Shown here: positions 17,074 through 29,440 of the stretch, in pieces
Layout: every line of letters begins with the position of its first letter
Position numbering within the stretch: position 1 is the stretch's first letter
Assembly: GCA_003024785.1 (NCBI GenBank)
Contig: PUQB01000009.1
Location: 1,116,632-1,180,631, forward strand
Direction of reading: 5' to 3'
Origin: Selaginella tamariscina
Taxonomy: Eukaryota > Streptophyta > Lycopodiopsida > Selaginellales > Selaginellaceae
DNA: 64,000 nucleotides
The notes under the pieces: model-generated
What the model was told of the DNA's origin: nothing
The model's database searches: none
What the model saw: the letters and a program-made list of their open reading frames with translations, nothing else
Made by a program: the position numbers and the translations under genes

Positions 17074-17166
17074 ATGGCTGCAATGACTACCTCCACATTT
17101 GCATGCCAATCTGTGTTCAAGTCTCAGAATGAGTTCGTGGCTCGGAATGTGAGCAATGGCTGTTAA
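17074..17166 (+). pseudogene. Second LHCII fragment, transit-peptide end only
   Basis: A second ATGGCTGCAATGACTACC start, preceded by a pyrimidine-rich leader like that of the copy at 16,292, encodes 30 residues resembling an LHCII transit peptide (MAAMTTSTFACQSVFKSQ...) and then stops. The rest of the gene is missing. It suggests a tandem LHCII pair from which this piece was copied. Confidence 0.6.
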
Positions 17167-17699
17167 ATAAAGCTTAGCCCACACACACTGTAATTCAAAA
17201 GAAATAAGTAAAAAAATTATAATTTATTAATTAAGACTAAACATATTAAGTTGTGAGTTTGAATTATAAATTATAATAAATTTAATTGGCATATTTATTT
17301 AGAATAGACAATAAAATATATTCTACTTCAGTTTTATAAAGAGAAGAAGCGTGAGAAGAGTATTTACCTGTAAAGTACATTTTACTTTATTTGATAAATA
17401 GTTCAGTTTAAATAGGGTATTTCTAATTTATTTTATTAAATAATTGGTATTGAAATAGGGAACACACACACACACATATTATTTTGAACAACCAGACTTA
17501 TTATAAATTTATAACTAAAAAGAATTAAACCTCAGTATAATATTATAAATATATATAATAATTTATATATATAAAGTTCATGCAATGCATGGGCATGAGA
17601 TTAGAAGTGTATACACAAGTACCTTTGAAAACACAGAGATCCTGTAAACACTGCAGAGAACAACAAAGAAGCACTGTTTCAGAATTCGTTACCGCGCTA

Positions 17700-18345
17700 A
17701 AACAATGTAGCAAGTCCAAAGACTTGCAGTGCGGGAAAAGCTACACGTGGACGCAGTTGCAGCCGGGTACCACACGAACAAGCACGTAGCTACTTCTCTC
17801 ATAGCCATGTACAGAAAATGCGGGAGCATGCAGAGTGCTCGGGATGTGTTTGATAGAATGACTCACAAAGACATCTTTGTATGGAGCTCTCTCATTCAGG
17901 GATACGTGGAGAAAGGGGAGAACTCGGTCGCCACTGAGTTGTTCATGAGTGTGGACTGTGCACCGGATTCACTTACAATCATTACTGCAAAACCACATTT
18001 CTGTCTCGAGAACGGGATGGACATTCATAGACAAGTTAAGCAGCACGGATTCGAGTCGGACATACACGACATGGACTTGTCTCATTATGGGATACGTGGA
18101 GAATGGGGAAGGCTCTATAGCTCTAGAGTTGTTCTATAAGATGGACTGTGAACGGAACGGTGTTACCTTTGTTGCCGGAATCAAGGCGTGTGCGTGCCTA
18201 GCGTGTCTGGAGAACAGGATGCGCATACATAAGGAACTCAAGGAGCGAGGATTTGATTAGAGCAGGATAGCTATTCATAAGGAACTGAAGACGCGAGGGT
18301 TGGAGTCGAATACCGCAGTTGCAAACACACTGGTGGATATGTACA
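17700..18345 (+). pseudogene. PLS-class PPR gene remnant
   Basis: PPR proteins bind organelle RNA through tandem 35-residue helical repeats. The frame from about 17,729 shows VATSLIAMYRKCGSMQSARD followed by VFDRMTHKDIFVWSSLIQGY and a second, shifted, repeat containing a MGYVENGEGSIALELFYKMD block. A final NTLVDMYSKC motif at about 18,325-18,350 is the start of another repeat. The spacing and motif style are those of land-plant PLS-type PPR proteins. The reading frame changes at least three times and the last motif runs straight into kinase-derived sequence at about 18,352, so the piece is truncated at a rearrangement junction. No organelle leader or E/DYW domain is visible. Confidence 0.75.
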
Positions 18346-18351
18346 GTAAAT

Positions 18352-18598
18352 GTGCTCATCTACATTGCTGTAGAAGGCCAGGTTCACTGGAAGAATTGCA
18401 AGTCTTTTGATCATATGGCTGCGAGCAAGGCTGAATGCCTTTTGTCGGATGAACGATTTGTAGAGTTGGTGTTAAACAGGTGCAAGGACAATGGTCTTCG
18501 GATAATTATTTCAAAGATGCGCTCCCTGTTTTGGCAACCACAGTAACCGCAAAGATGTTACATATGAAGAATTTCTGAACTACCTCCAAGTTGCTTAA
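18352..18598 (+). pseudogene. Kinase 3'-end fragment, inverted copy of the gene at 12,992-15,117
   Basis: Encodes the last third of the same kinase-like protein (VHWKNCKSF..., CLLSDERFVELVLNRCKDNG, SLFWQPQ) and ends at TAA 18,596-18,598, but on the opposite strand from the copy at 12,992. The similarity continues into the 3' flank to about 19,370, matching the reverse complement of 12,180-12,990. It lacks the ATP-binding and catalytic-loop parts, so it cannot be an active kinase. Its 5' border touches a PPR remnant. Confidence 0.8.
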
Positions 18599-19890
18599 AT
18601 TCAAAATCTTGTACTTTTTGTTTATCTCCCCGTAGAACATGATCCTTCTTTTGTCTCGATACAGGTACTTTGCGTCTCCTTAGCTTTCGTCGAGTGTTCC
18701 TAACCCATGCTATAGTGATCAGACTTGGAAAGCCTCAAGCAGTAACTATTTTTGACAACGAGGGAACCAGAATACACCTATAATATAAAAAAATTCTGAA
18801 AAAAATTGATATCTAGATAAATACTTATTAACAAGAAATGAAAATTATATAATGTGGGTAAAGCGAGGCATGAGGGATTAATAAAACTCAACCTATTCTC
18901 AAAATTTTAAATGTGCTAATAACGTATTATATTTAAATGTAATTTTGGTATATTCTAGCATTGAAGTTTTAGTGGGTTATTTTGCAAAAACTTATTTATG
19001 TAATTTTTCTTTTCACGTACTCTTGTGGACTATACTCATTTTACCGTATGCTCAGGAAGGGCATATCTCTCCCGGCTTGGTCCACACACAAACGCACTGT
19101 CGCACATGTATCTGTATGCACACACACAAGTGTGCGTGTGCGTGTGGGAAGTATTAGGATCAACTGATAATTTATTTGATTTTTTATTTAAAGATATACC
19201 ATCTGTTTTCTCGCCAAAGCTGGTGTGTACGCATGTTTATAGTTTAACACACGCGTCTATACACACCTGCACTACCTTTTTGGAAATATATATACATATT
19301 TTGAAATACAATTTGTTGGTGTTATATTGGTTTGATTAACAATACATATACAATAAAAGTGAAAGAATTTTTAAATTTCCATTTTAATGAAAATGTGATT
19401 TAAATATTCATATACACAACATAGTTCATATATTTTTAATTGTATATGTTTAATATATATAAATTTCTGAATATATAGAATAACCTATATCTTAGTAACA
19501 CATATACAATGAGTTGAGTATATCTTTTCAATAATTGATTATTACATAACATAAATATGACTTCTTCCAATATTTATAAAAAATTAAATATTTGATAATC
19601 AGTTATATTATAAAATTTAATATTTGATAGTCTACTATACTTACATAAATTATTATTTTTTTAACAATTTAAAATCTTAAAAGTATATTCAGTCCCCAAC
19701 CTCCTTATAAAAACATTGCAGAAAACATTTAGCCAGTAAGAAGAAGATGTTGAAGAGTACAGTGAGATTGATATATTCATGTACTTTGCATTAGTAAAGC
19801 ATTAGCAAACACACAGACATATATATAAACACTAAGTTATAACATACAAAAGAAATGTTTGTTATGGCAATATTTTTCTTTTAGCCTTCA
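18599..19890. other. Duplicated 3' flank, then AT-rich DNA
   Basis: To about 19,370 this is the inverted counterpart of 12,180-12,990. From there to 19,890 it is AT-rich with no feature I can support. Confidence 0.6.
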
Positions 19891-20065
19891 GCTATTTGTT
19901 GTCAAAAATAGTTACTGCTTGAGGCTTTTCACGATGGGTTAGGAACACTCGAAAGCTAAGGCAACGAATCTACTTCAAGGTACCTGTATTGAGACGAAAG
20001 AATAACGACAGCCAAGAAGGACCATGTTCTACGTGGAGACAAACAGAAACTAGAAGATTTTGAAT

Positions 20066-20990
20066 TTAAGCAACTTGGAGACAGTCCGCAAACTCTTCAT
20101 ATGTAACATCTTTGCGGCACTGTGGCTGCCAGAACAGGGAGTGCAGCTTCAAAATAACTATCCGGAGACCATCATCCTCACACCTGTTTAACACCAACTC
20201 TATGAATCGTTCATCCGACAAAAGGCATTCAGCCTTGCTTGTAGCCATATGACCAGAAGACTTGCAGTTCTTCCAGTGAACCTGGCCTTCCACGGCGATG
20301 TAAATGAGCATGTAGAGGAGGCTCTCCAGCTCCATGGAGACGGTATGCTTGTGTCCTATCAGTACACATAGGACATGAACAGAAGTGTTCCAGAAGAGCG
20401 GTCCTTGTAATGAGTTAAAGTAGATCCCAAGTCAATCAAATATGCCTTGAAAGGGTTCCATGTGTAGATGATGTTGCCATAAGAGATGTCTCCATGGAAC
20501 ACCCATGCTTTCTGAAGTTCATCGACCATCTTACCAATCTGGCTTATCACATCCACTAGAACTGCCATACTCAAGTCGAAGGTCAGAGGCGTGAAACAGG
20601 GTGTAATGAGGTAGTCCCGCCCATGGAAAACCTTTTCCTCATATCCATATGCTAGCAATGGCACGATCCCAATATCTTGGGGCAGCTCCAACATAACTCG
20701 TACCTCCTCCCGCAGATGAGGCCCTATTTTCACAACGACCTCCTGCCCCTCCATTCTTCCATGGTGTACAACAATCGGGGATCCATCTCAAGGAAGTTTG
20801 CTTGCCAAACGCCTCAGATCTTTAACCATTCGACCATCCTCTGTTGTGGATGGGAGGAGGTGGCATATACCCGTGAAGTTCTCGATGGGAATATAGCAGC
20901 TTCAAAAGAGCATATGTAGCCCAAGAGATGTGGAGCTAAAGTCCAGCTTCAGCCACCTGGTGTGTGAAACATGTTCCGTATCCATGTCTG
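20066..20990 (-). pseudogene. Second partial copy of the REase-kinase gene
   Basis: Same orientation as the copy at 12,992-15,117. It keeps most of the kinase domain: VVVKIGPHLREEVRVMLELP near 20,745, the catalytic loop HGDISYGNI, then LIDLGST, and the C-terminal CLLSDERFIELVLNRCEDDG block ending at 20,066. A frame break lies just after GTLLFMSY (about 20,360). Upstream of 20,760 only traces of the nuclease-like part remain, and it stops at about 20,990 where an unrelated gypsy fragment begins. The 3' flank (19,895-20,060) matches 12,820-12,990. It is probably not functional, though the frame break alone could be a base error. Confidence 0.75.
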
Positions 20991-20993
20991 ACT

Positions 20994-21071
20994 TGCTTCA
21001 ATTTGAGCACATCCTAATTCTTCTCGTCCTTTCTTCGTTGAACCAAATGCTTCATATTTTGCAGTAGGTTC
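20994..21071 (+). mobile_element. Old Ty3/gypsy pol, left piece (interrupted by the LTR element)
   Basis: The frame reads AHPNSSRPFFVEPNASYFAV, the start of a retroelement RNase H region. It breaks off inside a Gly-Ser codon pair at the GGTTC target site and continues in the same frame at 42,916. It begins abruptly next to the kinase copy, so the rest of pol upstream is missing. Confidence 0.8.
21067..21071. repeat. Left target-site duplication GGTTC
   Basis: Five bases immediately before the left LTR, repeated at 42,916-42,920. Removing one copy and the element restores the old gypsy reading frame. Confidence 0.9.
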
Positions 21072-22790
21072 TGTTATAGTTTTTATTATGACTCAACCCT
21101 TTACTTTGGAGGTTAATTGTTGTTACCTAATGTACTATGTTGATGGACCCTAGATATAATGAGAAACAGCCCCGCTTAGTGCACTTAGGTGTTTAAGGTA
21201 GTCCGGCCAGCTATCTTTAGATGTCGCGAGAAACTTTAAGCGAAGGTAGCACTTACCTTCTAGAAAACCCACCCTCAATTTTAACGTCCTAGTTAAGATG
21301 AGTTTGGCATGTTAAATAGGGTTAGGAACACCCCTAGGGTTGCCCTAACCCACGCCCTAAAACCCCCACCCCCTTGGATAGGGTTTAGGGGTAGGGGTTA
21401 GTGTGCAAACTCATCTCATTAACTAAGGGGCTGGCATTCCATGCCAGCCCACTTACACATACAGGAAAAGAGGGGGGGGGGGGGGGGGCGCTCCGTCACA
21501 TAAATAAGGTAGAGTATGTATGAGTGAGTGGGGTTCCTGGGTTCATGACTGAGCTCGTTACTCTTTTTTGGTGCAAGCTCTAGCTTGTGTCGTCAAGGCA
21601 CAACCCTCTGTTGTGCCGCCCTAACTTCCAGATGATAAGGGTACGTCCCACCTTCGGGTAGCTTACCCTTAACGTTGGCGAATCCATGCCTTGGAGATCT
21701 TGTCGGAATGCATAGTCCAAGAGGCAGGGTTGAGGCTTGTCTCCAGCCTCCTCCTCCTCGTCAAGCTAGATATATCACTCACGGCTAAGCAAGGCACTTC
21801 CGTGTCTTTGTCCAACTGTGGGCGTGGAATCTTGTTTGACAGGTTCATGTTACCTAGTTCCTTAGGGTTCATTGAGGGGTTCTAGAGTTAGCATTTAGGA
21901 GCCATGTTTGTGGCACTTGGTGCAACTCTTGAATCTAAGGGCTATGGCATGATAGCCCACATCGTGAAAGGCAATGTCACATGAAATGTGACACTGGGCT
22001 AGACGTCACGCGATATAATGCCTAAGGCATGCCCTTTGGGGTTGTGTCATGGGTTTGTCGCCAAAGGGTTGGATACTCTAGCAAACAGGCATGCTTGTGC
22101 TCACTAGGGTGCTAAGCCTTGGGCATTGGCTCGAGGGAGGTTAGGCCTCATAACTAAGTGTGCTTTGGCACACTTGGTTAGGGGAATGTTCTCCTTGGAA
22201 TCCAGGGGTTGAACAACCTAAACTCGTGGAGCCCTTTTTGTAAAGCATTCGTAAGGTCATGTACTTAGGGTTATCCAAACCTAGTCTTAGGGAGTTGGCT
22301 TAGCAGAACACTCGTGTTCGCTTATGGCGTACACTCGTGTCCTCACTAAGTACTAGCCCTAGGTCTAGGGTATGACTTGGCCACTTAAGCCCTTAGGGGT
22401 TAGTCATGGTTCAAGGTACCCCTTGTTGCCTTAAAGGGGTCGTACTCCCGGATGAGGGTGATTCCTCAAGGGGTAAGTGACGATGCCTTAGCTTTGTTAC
22501 GGGGGTATGTGTAAGGCACATCTCCTTGATGAGGTTAGGGTATGAACCTATCTAGGTCTATTGGGATAGGATCCTAACGTCTACTCGGGATATCCTCTAG
22601 AGTTCGGGGAATGGTTATTCTAGGGGGCTTAAGGTATTACTCTAAGTCTTTTGTTTAACTAGGCATCTGAGTTAGACTCTTAGGGTCGTCTTGGAAGACT
22701 TAGCATTGCTCACATAGGGAATTGACGCCGGGAGGCCACTTGGCACCCACGTGTTGCCACGTGTTAGAGCTTTGGGTTAAAACTCTAACA
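21072..22790 (+). repeat. 5' LTR of the LARD-like element
   Basis: 1,719 bp, TG...CA bounded, highly similar along its length to 41,242-42,915. It contains a G homopolymer at about 21,471-21,488 that is only about nine G long in the other LTR, and blocks such as AACCCTAGGG-type repeats. Open frames inside are short and not conserved between the two copies. Confidence 0.9.
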
Positions 22791-22792
22791 AT

Positions 22793-22805
22793 TGGTATCA
22801 GAGCC
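22793..22805 (+). promoter_or_regulatory. Primer-binding site, initiator Met-tRNA type
   Basis: TGGTATCAGAGCC two bases after the LTR end is the standard plant retroelement site complementary to the 3' end of initiator Met-tRNA. It fixes the element's orientation as plus. Confidence 0.9.
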
Positions 22806-23366
22806 ATTCTCTACGGTTAGTAGGACTGCCTAAAGTGTGATTTGTTTTAGGGTTTAGTTAATTCTAAATTCTTGAAGTACTCTATCCCTTTTGGCTAATG
22901 TCTGAATTCTGCGTGGAGAGTTGGTTCTGAGATCTATAATTCTTTAGAGTACATCTACTTCATAAATGGGTGTGGGTTATGGACCTGAATGTTAAAGGTA
23001 ACACTTGGAAGTCAACTTCCAAGTTATATACCAGGTTATTTTACCTTGTGGTCGTCTAAGTTACTTTACTATATACTTCTATAAGACATGACATGTTAGT
23101 TTGTTCTAACTTACAAACTAAGTCTTGTGAGGTGGGTCTTGTGATATCCTAAGTCCATTGAGTTTTGGCTTAGGTCAAGATTCAATATTGGGTCCAACAA
23201 TAGTGTTCAAACAGGGAAAGGCTTATGTTAAATGTGTCTTTGACTTCGGGAGAAGGGGCATATTCAAACATAAGAATGAACGCTACATTTTGACATAAAG
23301 TGTAAAATAAGCTCTCATTATAATGCATGTTTTCAAGAGTGTAACTCTAGAAGCAGACTATGGTGT

Positions 23367-23534
23367 TAAATTTATAATACAACAAAATATCAAATATTAA
23401 CATATGATGAATATGTTAAACAGTTGGTTCGAAGATCCAATGTAATCAATTAAATTTATAATACAACAAAATATCAAATATTAACATATGATGAATATGT
23501 TAAACAGTTGGTTCGAAGATCCAATGTAATCAAT
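23367..23534. repeat. Perfect tandem duplication, 84 bp twice
   Basis: The 84-base unit beginning TAAATTTATAATACAACAAA occurs at 23,367-23,450 and again at 23,451-23,534 with no difference I can see, suggesting a recent slip or an assembly stutter. Confidence 0.95.
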
Positions 23535-24675
23535 ATATTGTTCGATATTCGCAATATTTTAATGACGCTAGCTATAAGTAACATTAGGTGGAATAGTTTA
23601 CTAAGTTCAAGTCCTTTAATTTGAACAAAGTATAACATGAAACCTTAATTAGTTGTAAGCGCACTTTGTATTCAAGTTGGCTAACTTAGCTAACTCGTTT
23701 GAAGTTGTATCTCATATGGGATCATGAGATAGAGACTTTGAATAATAATTTACAGATTCCGTTTTCTTATCGATATAGTTTTGGGATAAATGGCATGATG
23801 TATCAGAAACAAAAATGTTGAAAAAATACATTTACATTTTTAAGCTTATTGAGTAATGAAGGACTTGCATAGTGAGGGCATTCGGCACACACTTGTGCAT
23901 TTTCATTATTAACTCTTTAATATTGAAATTTGTAACGTTGTTTGCAATGTGAGGATAAGCTCTTAAACAAGGGTGATTCCTTGGTTAAGAAGAGCATGAT
24001 TAGGGATTCTCCATTTTGTTTATCGAATAAGTAAAGAAACTTGCTAAGTTTGATAACTTATGTTGAGAATTATCAATGAGCCAGTAACAATCGGATTTCC
24101 ATTGAAGGTTTAAGTGCATGTACCTCTTCAGAAAATCGGTATTCGATGAGAATCAGAAGTTGGTATTGTTTTTCAATAATGATTTCATTTTAAAGTCGAA
24201 TACGATTATTCAAAAGACGATTTCTTGACTTTGCATCATGGTCGCAAATGTGGGAACTCAATGAACTTATAAAATAAGTATCTTCGAATATCGAAAAATA
24301 GAACTATTCTTGACTCAAGGTTTGATTGTATTCATTGAATTAGTTATCGATTCTATCTCAAGGTTTGATGGTGTTCCTTGAGTTTGATTCAATATTCTTG
24401 AAAAATAAGATATCCAATAGTTTAGATAGTTCAAGAAGATGGTTTCCCTTTTTGATGTTCAAGGTTCTTAACGTATGGTCCAATATCCAGTTCGAGAATA
24501 TAAGGTTTGCCATCACTCATTTGTTGAAATATTTATATTTTAAACTTTTGGCAAAATTTGTGACAATCTTTTTAAGATTGGTTATAAATGACTTATTAAA
24601 GTATAGTATGATATCTCTTCAATATTAAGTTTGGAGCGCTCAATATCGAAACTTAGTTATGATCACATGAGGTGG

Positions 24676-24795
24676 TTAGAGAGCAGCACAAAGTCCTAGC
24701 TTCTGACCTTGTCTCATGAGGACTTGGATTTGTTTCATATCCTCTTCACTGTCATTGTTACCAAGTTCCTTGGCAGCAGTATCAGTCCCGGCCAT
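24676..24795 (-). CDS. Tiny open frame of 39 residues, unknown
   Basis: Starts MAGTDTAAKELG and continues with an acidic then Lys/Gln-rich helix (NNDSEEDMKQIQ), ending with TAA. The composition is protein-like and stands out from the AT-rich surroundings. It could be the relic of a gag start or a captured exon. There is no family match I can name. Confidence 0.25.
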   Translation of the reverse strand: MAGTDTAAKELGNNDSEEDMKQIQVLMRQGQKLGLCAAL

Positions 24796-25662
24796 AATCA
24801 TATAATAGAAAGACTTAAACAAACTTGATTGATAAGACAGTACCTTAGTGTAGTAACTTGAAACATATTTTCAAGTTAGTTGAGAAATGAGGCGTTTCTC
24901 AATACATTGCTTGAGGGGCAATGTGGTACTTTGTGGATGGCTAGGTGTCTACAATGAATAGTGTATCTTAGTTTGACATACTGAACTAGATATCTTATTC
25001 ATGTTTGGGAAAATCTGCCGACTTATGAGATATGACTAAAACATGAAGTTAATATGACACTTCAGTGTTATGATAACATTATGTAAAGATTAATATCTTA
25101 TTAAATCAGTTAGATGAACCAAACACTATTTTTATGATTTCCTCTTAGTCTCTGAACAAGTTCCTCAAAAATACTGTCGTAAAATTAAAGTTCAATTCAT
25201 ATAAACTAAGACCATGTTATTATATAGTCGTAACATTTCGATAAATTGATACGATTGTAAGGTTATATCTGCTAGTATAACAACTAGTTGTAAACTTAGG
25301 ATTTGAACGTTAAAAACGATCATTATCCATTCGAGAGTATCAATATCAAAATTATAACTGTTTATGGAATAAGGATTAGTTTAAAAAAGATGTTTGTTAG
25401 AAAACACTAATTGCTCGAATTAGTGAAAATGTTATACTTTGGAATAATGTTGAGAAACATTTACGTAATCAATTTGAGAGTTGTAAATAAATATAATGTT
25501 ACAACGGCATGTAGTATTACAAGTTCATGGACACTCTTATCATAGAAACTAAGTTTTTAAATTATTATTTTGAGCTTAGTGAGATAAAGAGTTAGTAATT
25601 GAGTACAATGAGAGTGGCAATTAAGAGCTATGTATTTAAAGGTTGTCGATTGAGGCACTAGA

Positions 25663-25689
25663 ATGCAAGTTGTAACTAAAATGGGCATG
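25663..25689 (+). repeat. Left terminal inverted repeat
   Basis: ATGCAAGTTGTAACTAAAAT plus GGGCATG; preceded by TAGA at 25,659-25,662. It matches the reverse complement of 40,173-40,199 at 25 of 27 positions. Confidence 0.8.
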
Positions 25690-26160
25690 GCTATAGTCCC
25701 ATTTCCTAATAATTAGCAATTTTAGCTATTTAATTAGCATTTTCTAATATTAAAGGAATATTCTTTAGAATATATGTTTGAAAAGAGAATATTCTTTAGA
25801 ATATTCTATTTTGTATTCTACCCTTTAATAAATTATAGCATTCATTGAACAAAAATTAATAACATTATAAAAGTAGAATGTATTAAATTATATAATATAT
25901 TGCCTAATATAACAATTAAGGAAGAGCATAAGAGGTACATTATATAAATATTGATGTTGTTATTAAAATATTAATATTTAAATATAACATTATTAATTAA
26001 AAATTTGTAGTAGTAATAAATATATATAAAATCCTATAATAATATAGTCAATCTTCCATATCATTTTTTAAATTTATATAGTTAAGTATACAATTTGGTA
26101 CTATTATTAAAGAGTTTATAATAATTATGAATATTAAATATATGATATTTTATAATTTTG
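25690..26160. other. AT-rich left subterminal region
   Basis: About 470 bp with several GAATATTC/GGAATATTC words (25,757-25,805) like those near the right end (39,998-40,030). These may be subterminal binding sites. No coding signal. Confidence 0.5.
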
Positions 26161-26168
26161 TAATTGCT

Positions 26169-29100
26169 TTAAGCTTCAGAAAACATACATTCCCTTGCAG
26201 TTTTGTTAATCGTGACTTTATCAACGCTTCTTGACATCCACCCATATCGAATGGATTTAACATTTATAAAACATGCTGGGTCTTTTTGATTGGGAGACCA
26301 TGTTTTCTCTAGGCATCCATTATATCTTTCGCTCTCCTTCTCGTGTCGCCTTTTTTGTGGTTTGAACCATGCAACCTTAACAATACTATTTTTTGTGATT
26401 ACTTCAGGTGTGTCGATAATTTGACCCATCCAAATAGGCTGATTATATGACGCATCTGGAGTAATGAGAACCATCATTAGTTTTTGAAGATCCTTGCAGC
26501 AATCAAAGTATGCTTTAGGTTTTTGGTTCCTTTGTCCAACAAAGTGTGGGGTTTGCACTTCCACATCACTACTGGCTTCTATGTCGTCTATGCTCAGTGA
26601 TGTCATTTCAATCTCCTCTCGCCACCTTGTTTTAGGCCAGAAAGGGTGTTGCAATTCTGTACTTGTGACAGTAGGCCCTTCCAACTCTCGAACAACAGTC
26701 TCCCAATAGTTGACCACATGCTTATATAGTTCTGAGTAACCAGTTGCCTTATCAGAATTCTTTGGCATCGATTTTTGAACCCATGCCACATATTTTTTGA
26801 TGCCATCAATAATAACCTCTTGTTCCTTGAGCTGGGCACTCAATGGAATAGGGTCTGGTTGTCCTTCTGGGAGAAGTGGCTTTCCATCCTCTCCACTTTT
26901 GAAGAGCATTAAGCCCTCTTTCGGTAACCACTCCTGCTCTGATGGCCGTAACTTGTACTGCATAATAGGTATACCATCTCGTATGGAGAAAAAGAATTGT
27001 AGCGGCACAAGGTGACCAACTAAAGAATCACTCCCTTCTTTTATATACTCCTTGAGAAATTTTTTGAAGTCTGGCACCTCAGTCACAAGCAAAGCACAAC
27101 TTTTTTTGGAGATGCAATTTTCAAAAAGATTCATCATATGCGGTAAGGTAAGTGCACTTGTCCTTTTTGTAGAGTTGGAGACCTTGCTGAAGAACGCATC
27201 AATATCTTCATGAGTGTGACCAACCATAAGGAAACTGAGCGTGATTGTTTCAAACACACCTTTGGCAACAAGCATTGACAAGTATGCTAGCACATATCTA
27301 GAAAATAAAAGTAAGTATGAGCTTGAGAAACCCTTAAGTAAAATGATTTACCTATTTTTGTTCTCGCCTGCACAATTATCCATCTGTAAAAGCAAATGAC
27401 GAGGAAGCTTATTTGATGTTGAGGACACATGTACACTATTTGAGCTAGATCCCTCCACTGAACCTGAACTCTCAACAGGGCCATCTGTTTTTTGTGCAGG
27501 TTGCTGACAATGCCTCTCATATTCCCAAGTAGCCTCAAGTGCAGACGTGTTCATGAGAGCATTATGTAAAGGTTGAAGGTGTTGTTTCTTCACTTTGAGA
27601 TCACTGATAGGACTTGTCTGTGAGTGGGCTTCAAGGTTTCTGAAACACATGGCTAACGACCCAATAGTGAAATTGGAGTCGCTAGACCAATGTGGAAGTG
27701 AAAAGTGTCCATATGACTCACAACCGTGTCCATGTGTTAGCACACCTGTTAAAGAAATCGGAAGTTTCATGACATTTCCAAGGCACTTTGGTGTTGCAAA
27801 GAGCTTTGGAATGCTGGTCTTTGAATGATCCATCTTGTCATGGATCAAGCACAGGTACTCTGATGGGCGTGACACAGAAAGCATGCGGTGTGCATAGTAC
27901 TGAGACCGCAAGTTTGTTGTGCAATCATGTGGGCCTCCATCTTCCTTTGAATGGTAGTGATCTCCACCAAGGTTTTTGCACAAGCCTCTGCAGCCTTCAA
28001 TGATGTACAAGTGTCACACTTAGAAAAGCTAGAGTGTTTTGCAATCTCCACATCCTTAAAATGAGTATTCCATATGTTGTTGAAGGTACCAGTGCAGATT
28101 GCTTGGAGCCCCATCAAACTGAGGCACTTGTTCACATGTTCACACAGTTTCAATTGAGTGTAGATTGAAGGTAAAACCTTGAGATTTTCCCTGACCCCTG
28201 CATTTGTGGTTCGGCATTTGTGAGGCATCCTGTCTGCATTTGCTTCCACAAAAGCCTTGAGTATCTCTATGGCTGCCATGATGTGAGAGCGGGTTTTGAC
28301 CAAGCCAGTGTTCCCATGAACTGAGGTTCGCGCTCCATCTAGCCACTCATCCCTCCGACGGTAGAACGTGGTCTTTGGGATCCCGTATATACTGTACCAA
28401 GCTTTGAAGCAGATGGCCACCTTATTAAATACCATGGATGTACTCTGATAACCTGTGTCCGAGGCCATTCCATCAATACACCCAGTTAGTGCAGCATATA
28501 CAAACTCATGCCTTTGCTTTTGGGTGAGCATACGAAAGACATGTCTACATTGGGTAATTTCATTCCGGTCTGCCATCTGACAACACTTCTTCTTGCAACA
28601 GTCAATCGTGGAAATGCTCGTAACACTTTCGGAAGATGTAGGATCCATCTTTACCCTCTTGCTGAAACTTGCAGGGGAAGATCTACAACCCATGAATCGC
28701 CTTTTTCTTACAATAGGACCAATGCAAGGAACCTCTTCAAATATGAGTTGTTCTTCCGGGTTGTTATTATTGAAATCCAACCCAGAATATGTTGAACCAT
28801 CTTGCCGTCTTAATTCAGATGTTCGCCACCTCACGAGGGATCCAGGATACAATGTGCCATTAGGTGAAACCTCTGTCACAACTACACCCACGAAGTCGGA
28901 CCCTAGTTTCTCTTCTGACACTGCTTCCATTGGATTTATAGCTGTGATGATGCCTCTTCCGACTTCAATCTCACGAAGAAAGAGAATCACCTCATCCATT
29001 ACAGCAGGCAAGCCATCATCTGGTAAACTCGTGCTACTATTTGTTTGTGACTCTGCATATTTGTGTCAGCCTTGACTTCATCCAAATTCCACAATACAGG

Positions 29101-29286
29101 AGAACCCTCCTCAAATTCCATTCCCAGAACCTCAACATGCTTGTAAATGGTGTTCACCCATACGTACACACAAGATCCTTGGGAAATATTGTGACATGAT
29201 GCATTATTATCTCGAACTTCCACAGTTCCAGTGCCAACTATCTCGTTGTTCCGAAGAAGACATACTTTATCTCCAGTATTAAACAT
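26169..29286 (-). CDS. DUF7869-type transposase-like protein
   Basis: A leftward gene starting near ATG 29,286 (MFNTGDKVCLLRNNE). The first part is a small beta-rich region. A Cys cluster CCKKKCCQM follows (about 28,585), then the helical segment with YGIPKTTFYRRRDEWLDGAR. The core has LCLIHDKMDHSKTSIPKLFA (about 27,830), LLLQMDNCAGENKNR (about 27,370) and SFLMVGHTHEDIDAFFSKVS (about 27,220). These three Asp-containing blocks are the hallmark of DUF7869 proteins and look like the acidic positions of an RNase-H/DDE fold. A short intron (about 27,301-27,352) with GTAAAT and TTCTAG borders separates NKNR from YVLAYLSML. Frame jumps at about 29,000 and 27,850 may be base errors. Ends at 26,169. 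Function as a transposase is inferred, not shown. Confidence 0.75.
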
Positions 29287-29440
29287 ATTGTCCTGCACAT
29301 AAATAATTGTATTATTTATGATATCTGTTTATGCAATATTTTTAAGAAATCTGAATTACGGTTACTTAATAATATGCATATGCAATAATACATAATTATG
29401 TTTAGAGATAATATCTCATGTTTGATTAATACAACTGATG

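Larger units (their letters stand above)
22806..25658. other. Left internal region of the LARD-like element, non-coding
   Basis: About 2.85 kb of AT-rich DNA with many GTTCGA/TTCGAA-like words but no retroelement protein block on either strand. It holds an 84-bp tandem duplication and one tiny minus-strand open frame, listed separately. Confidence 0.7.

Noticed and set aside
21471-21488. G homopolymer as a G-quadruplex regulator
   Set aside because: It lies in an LTR and its length differs in the other LTR; slippage or base-calling error is simpler.
23428-23440. tRNA-like GGTTCGAAGATCC
   Set aside because: Resembles a T-arm box, but no acceptor, D or anticodon arms fit around it.
26494-28800. 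Plus-strand open frames opposite the DUF7869-type gene
   Set aside because: They overlap the conserved minus-strand blocks and have no motifs of their own.
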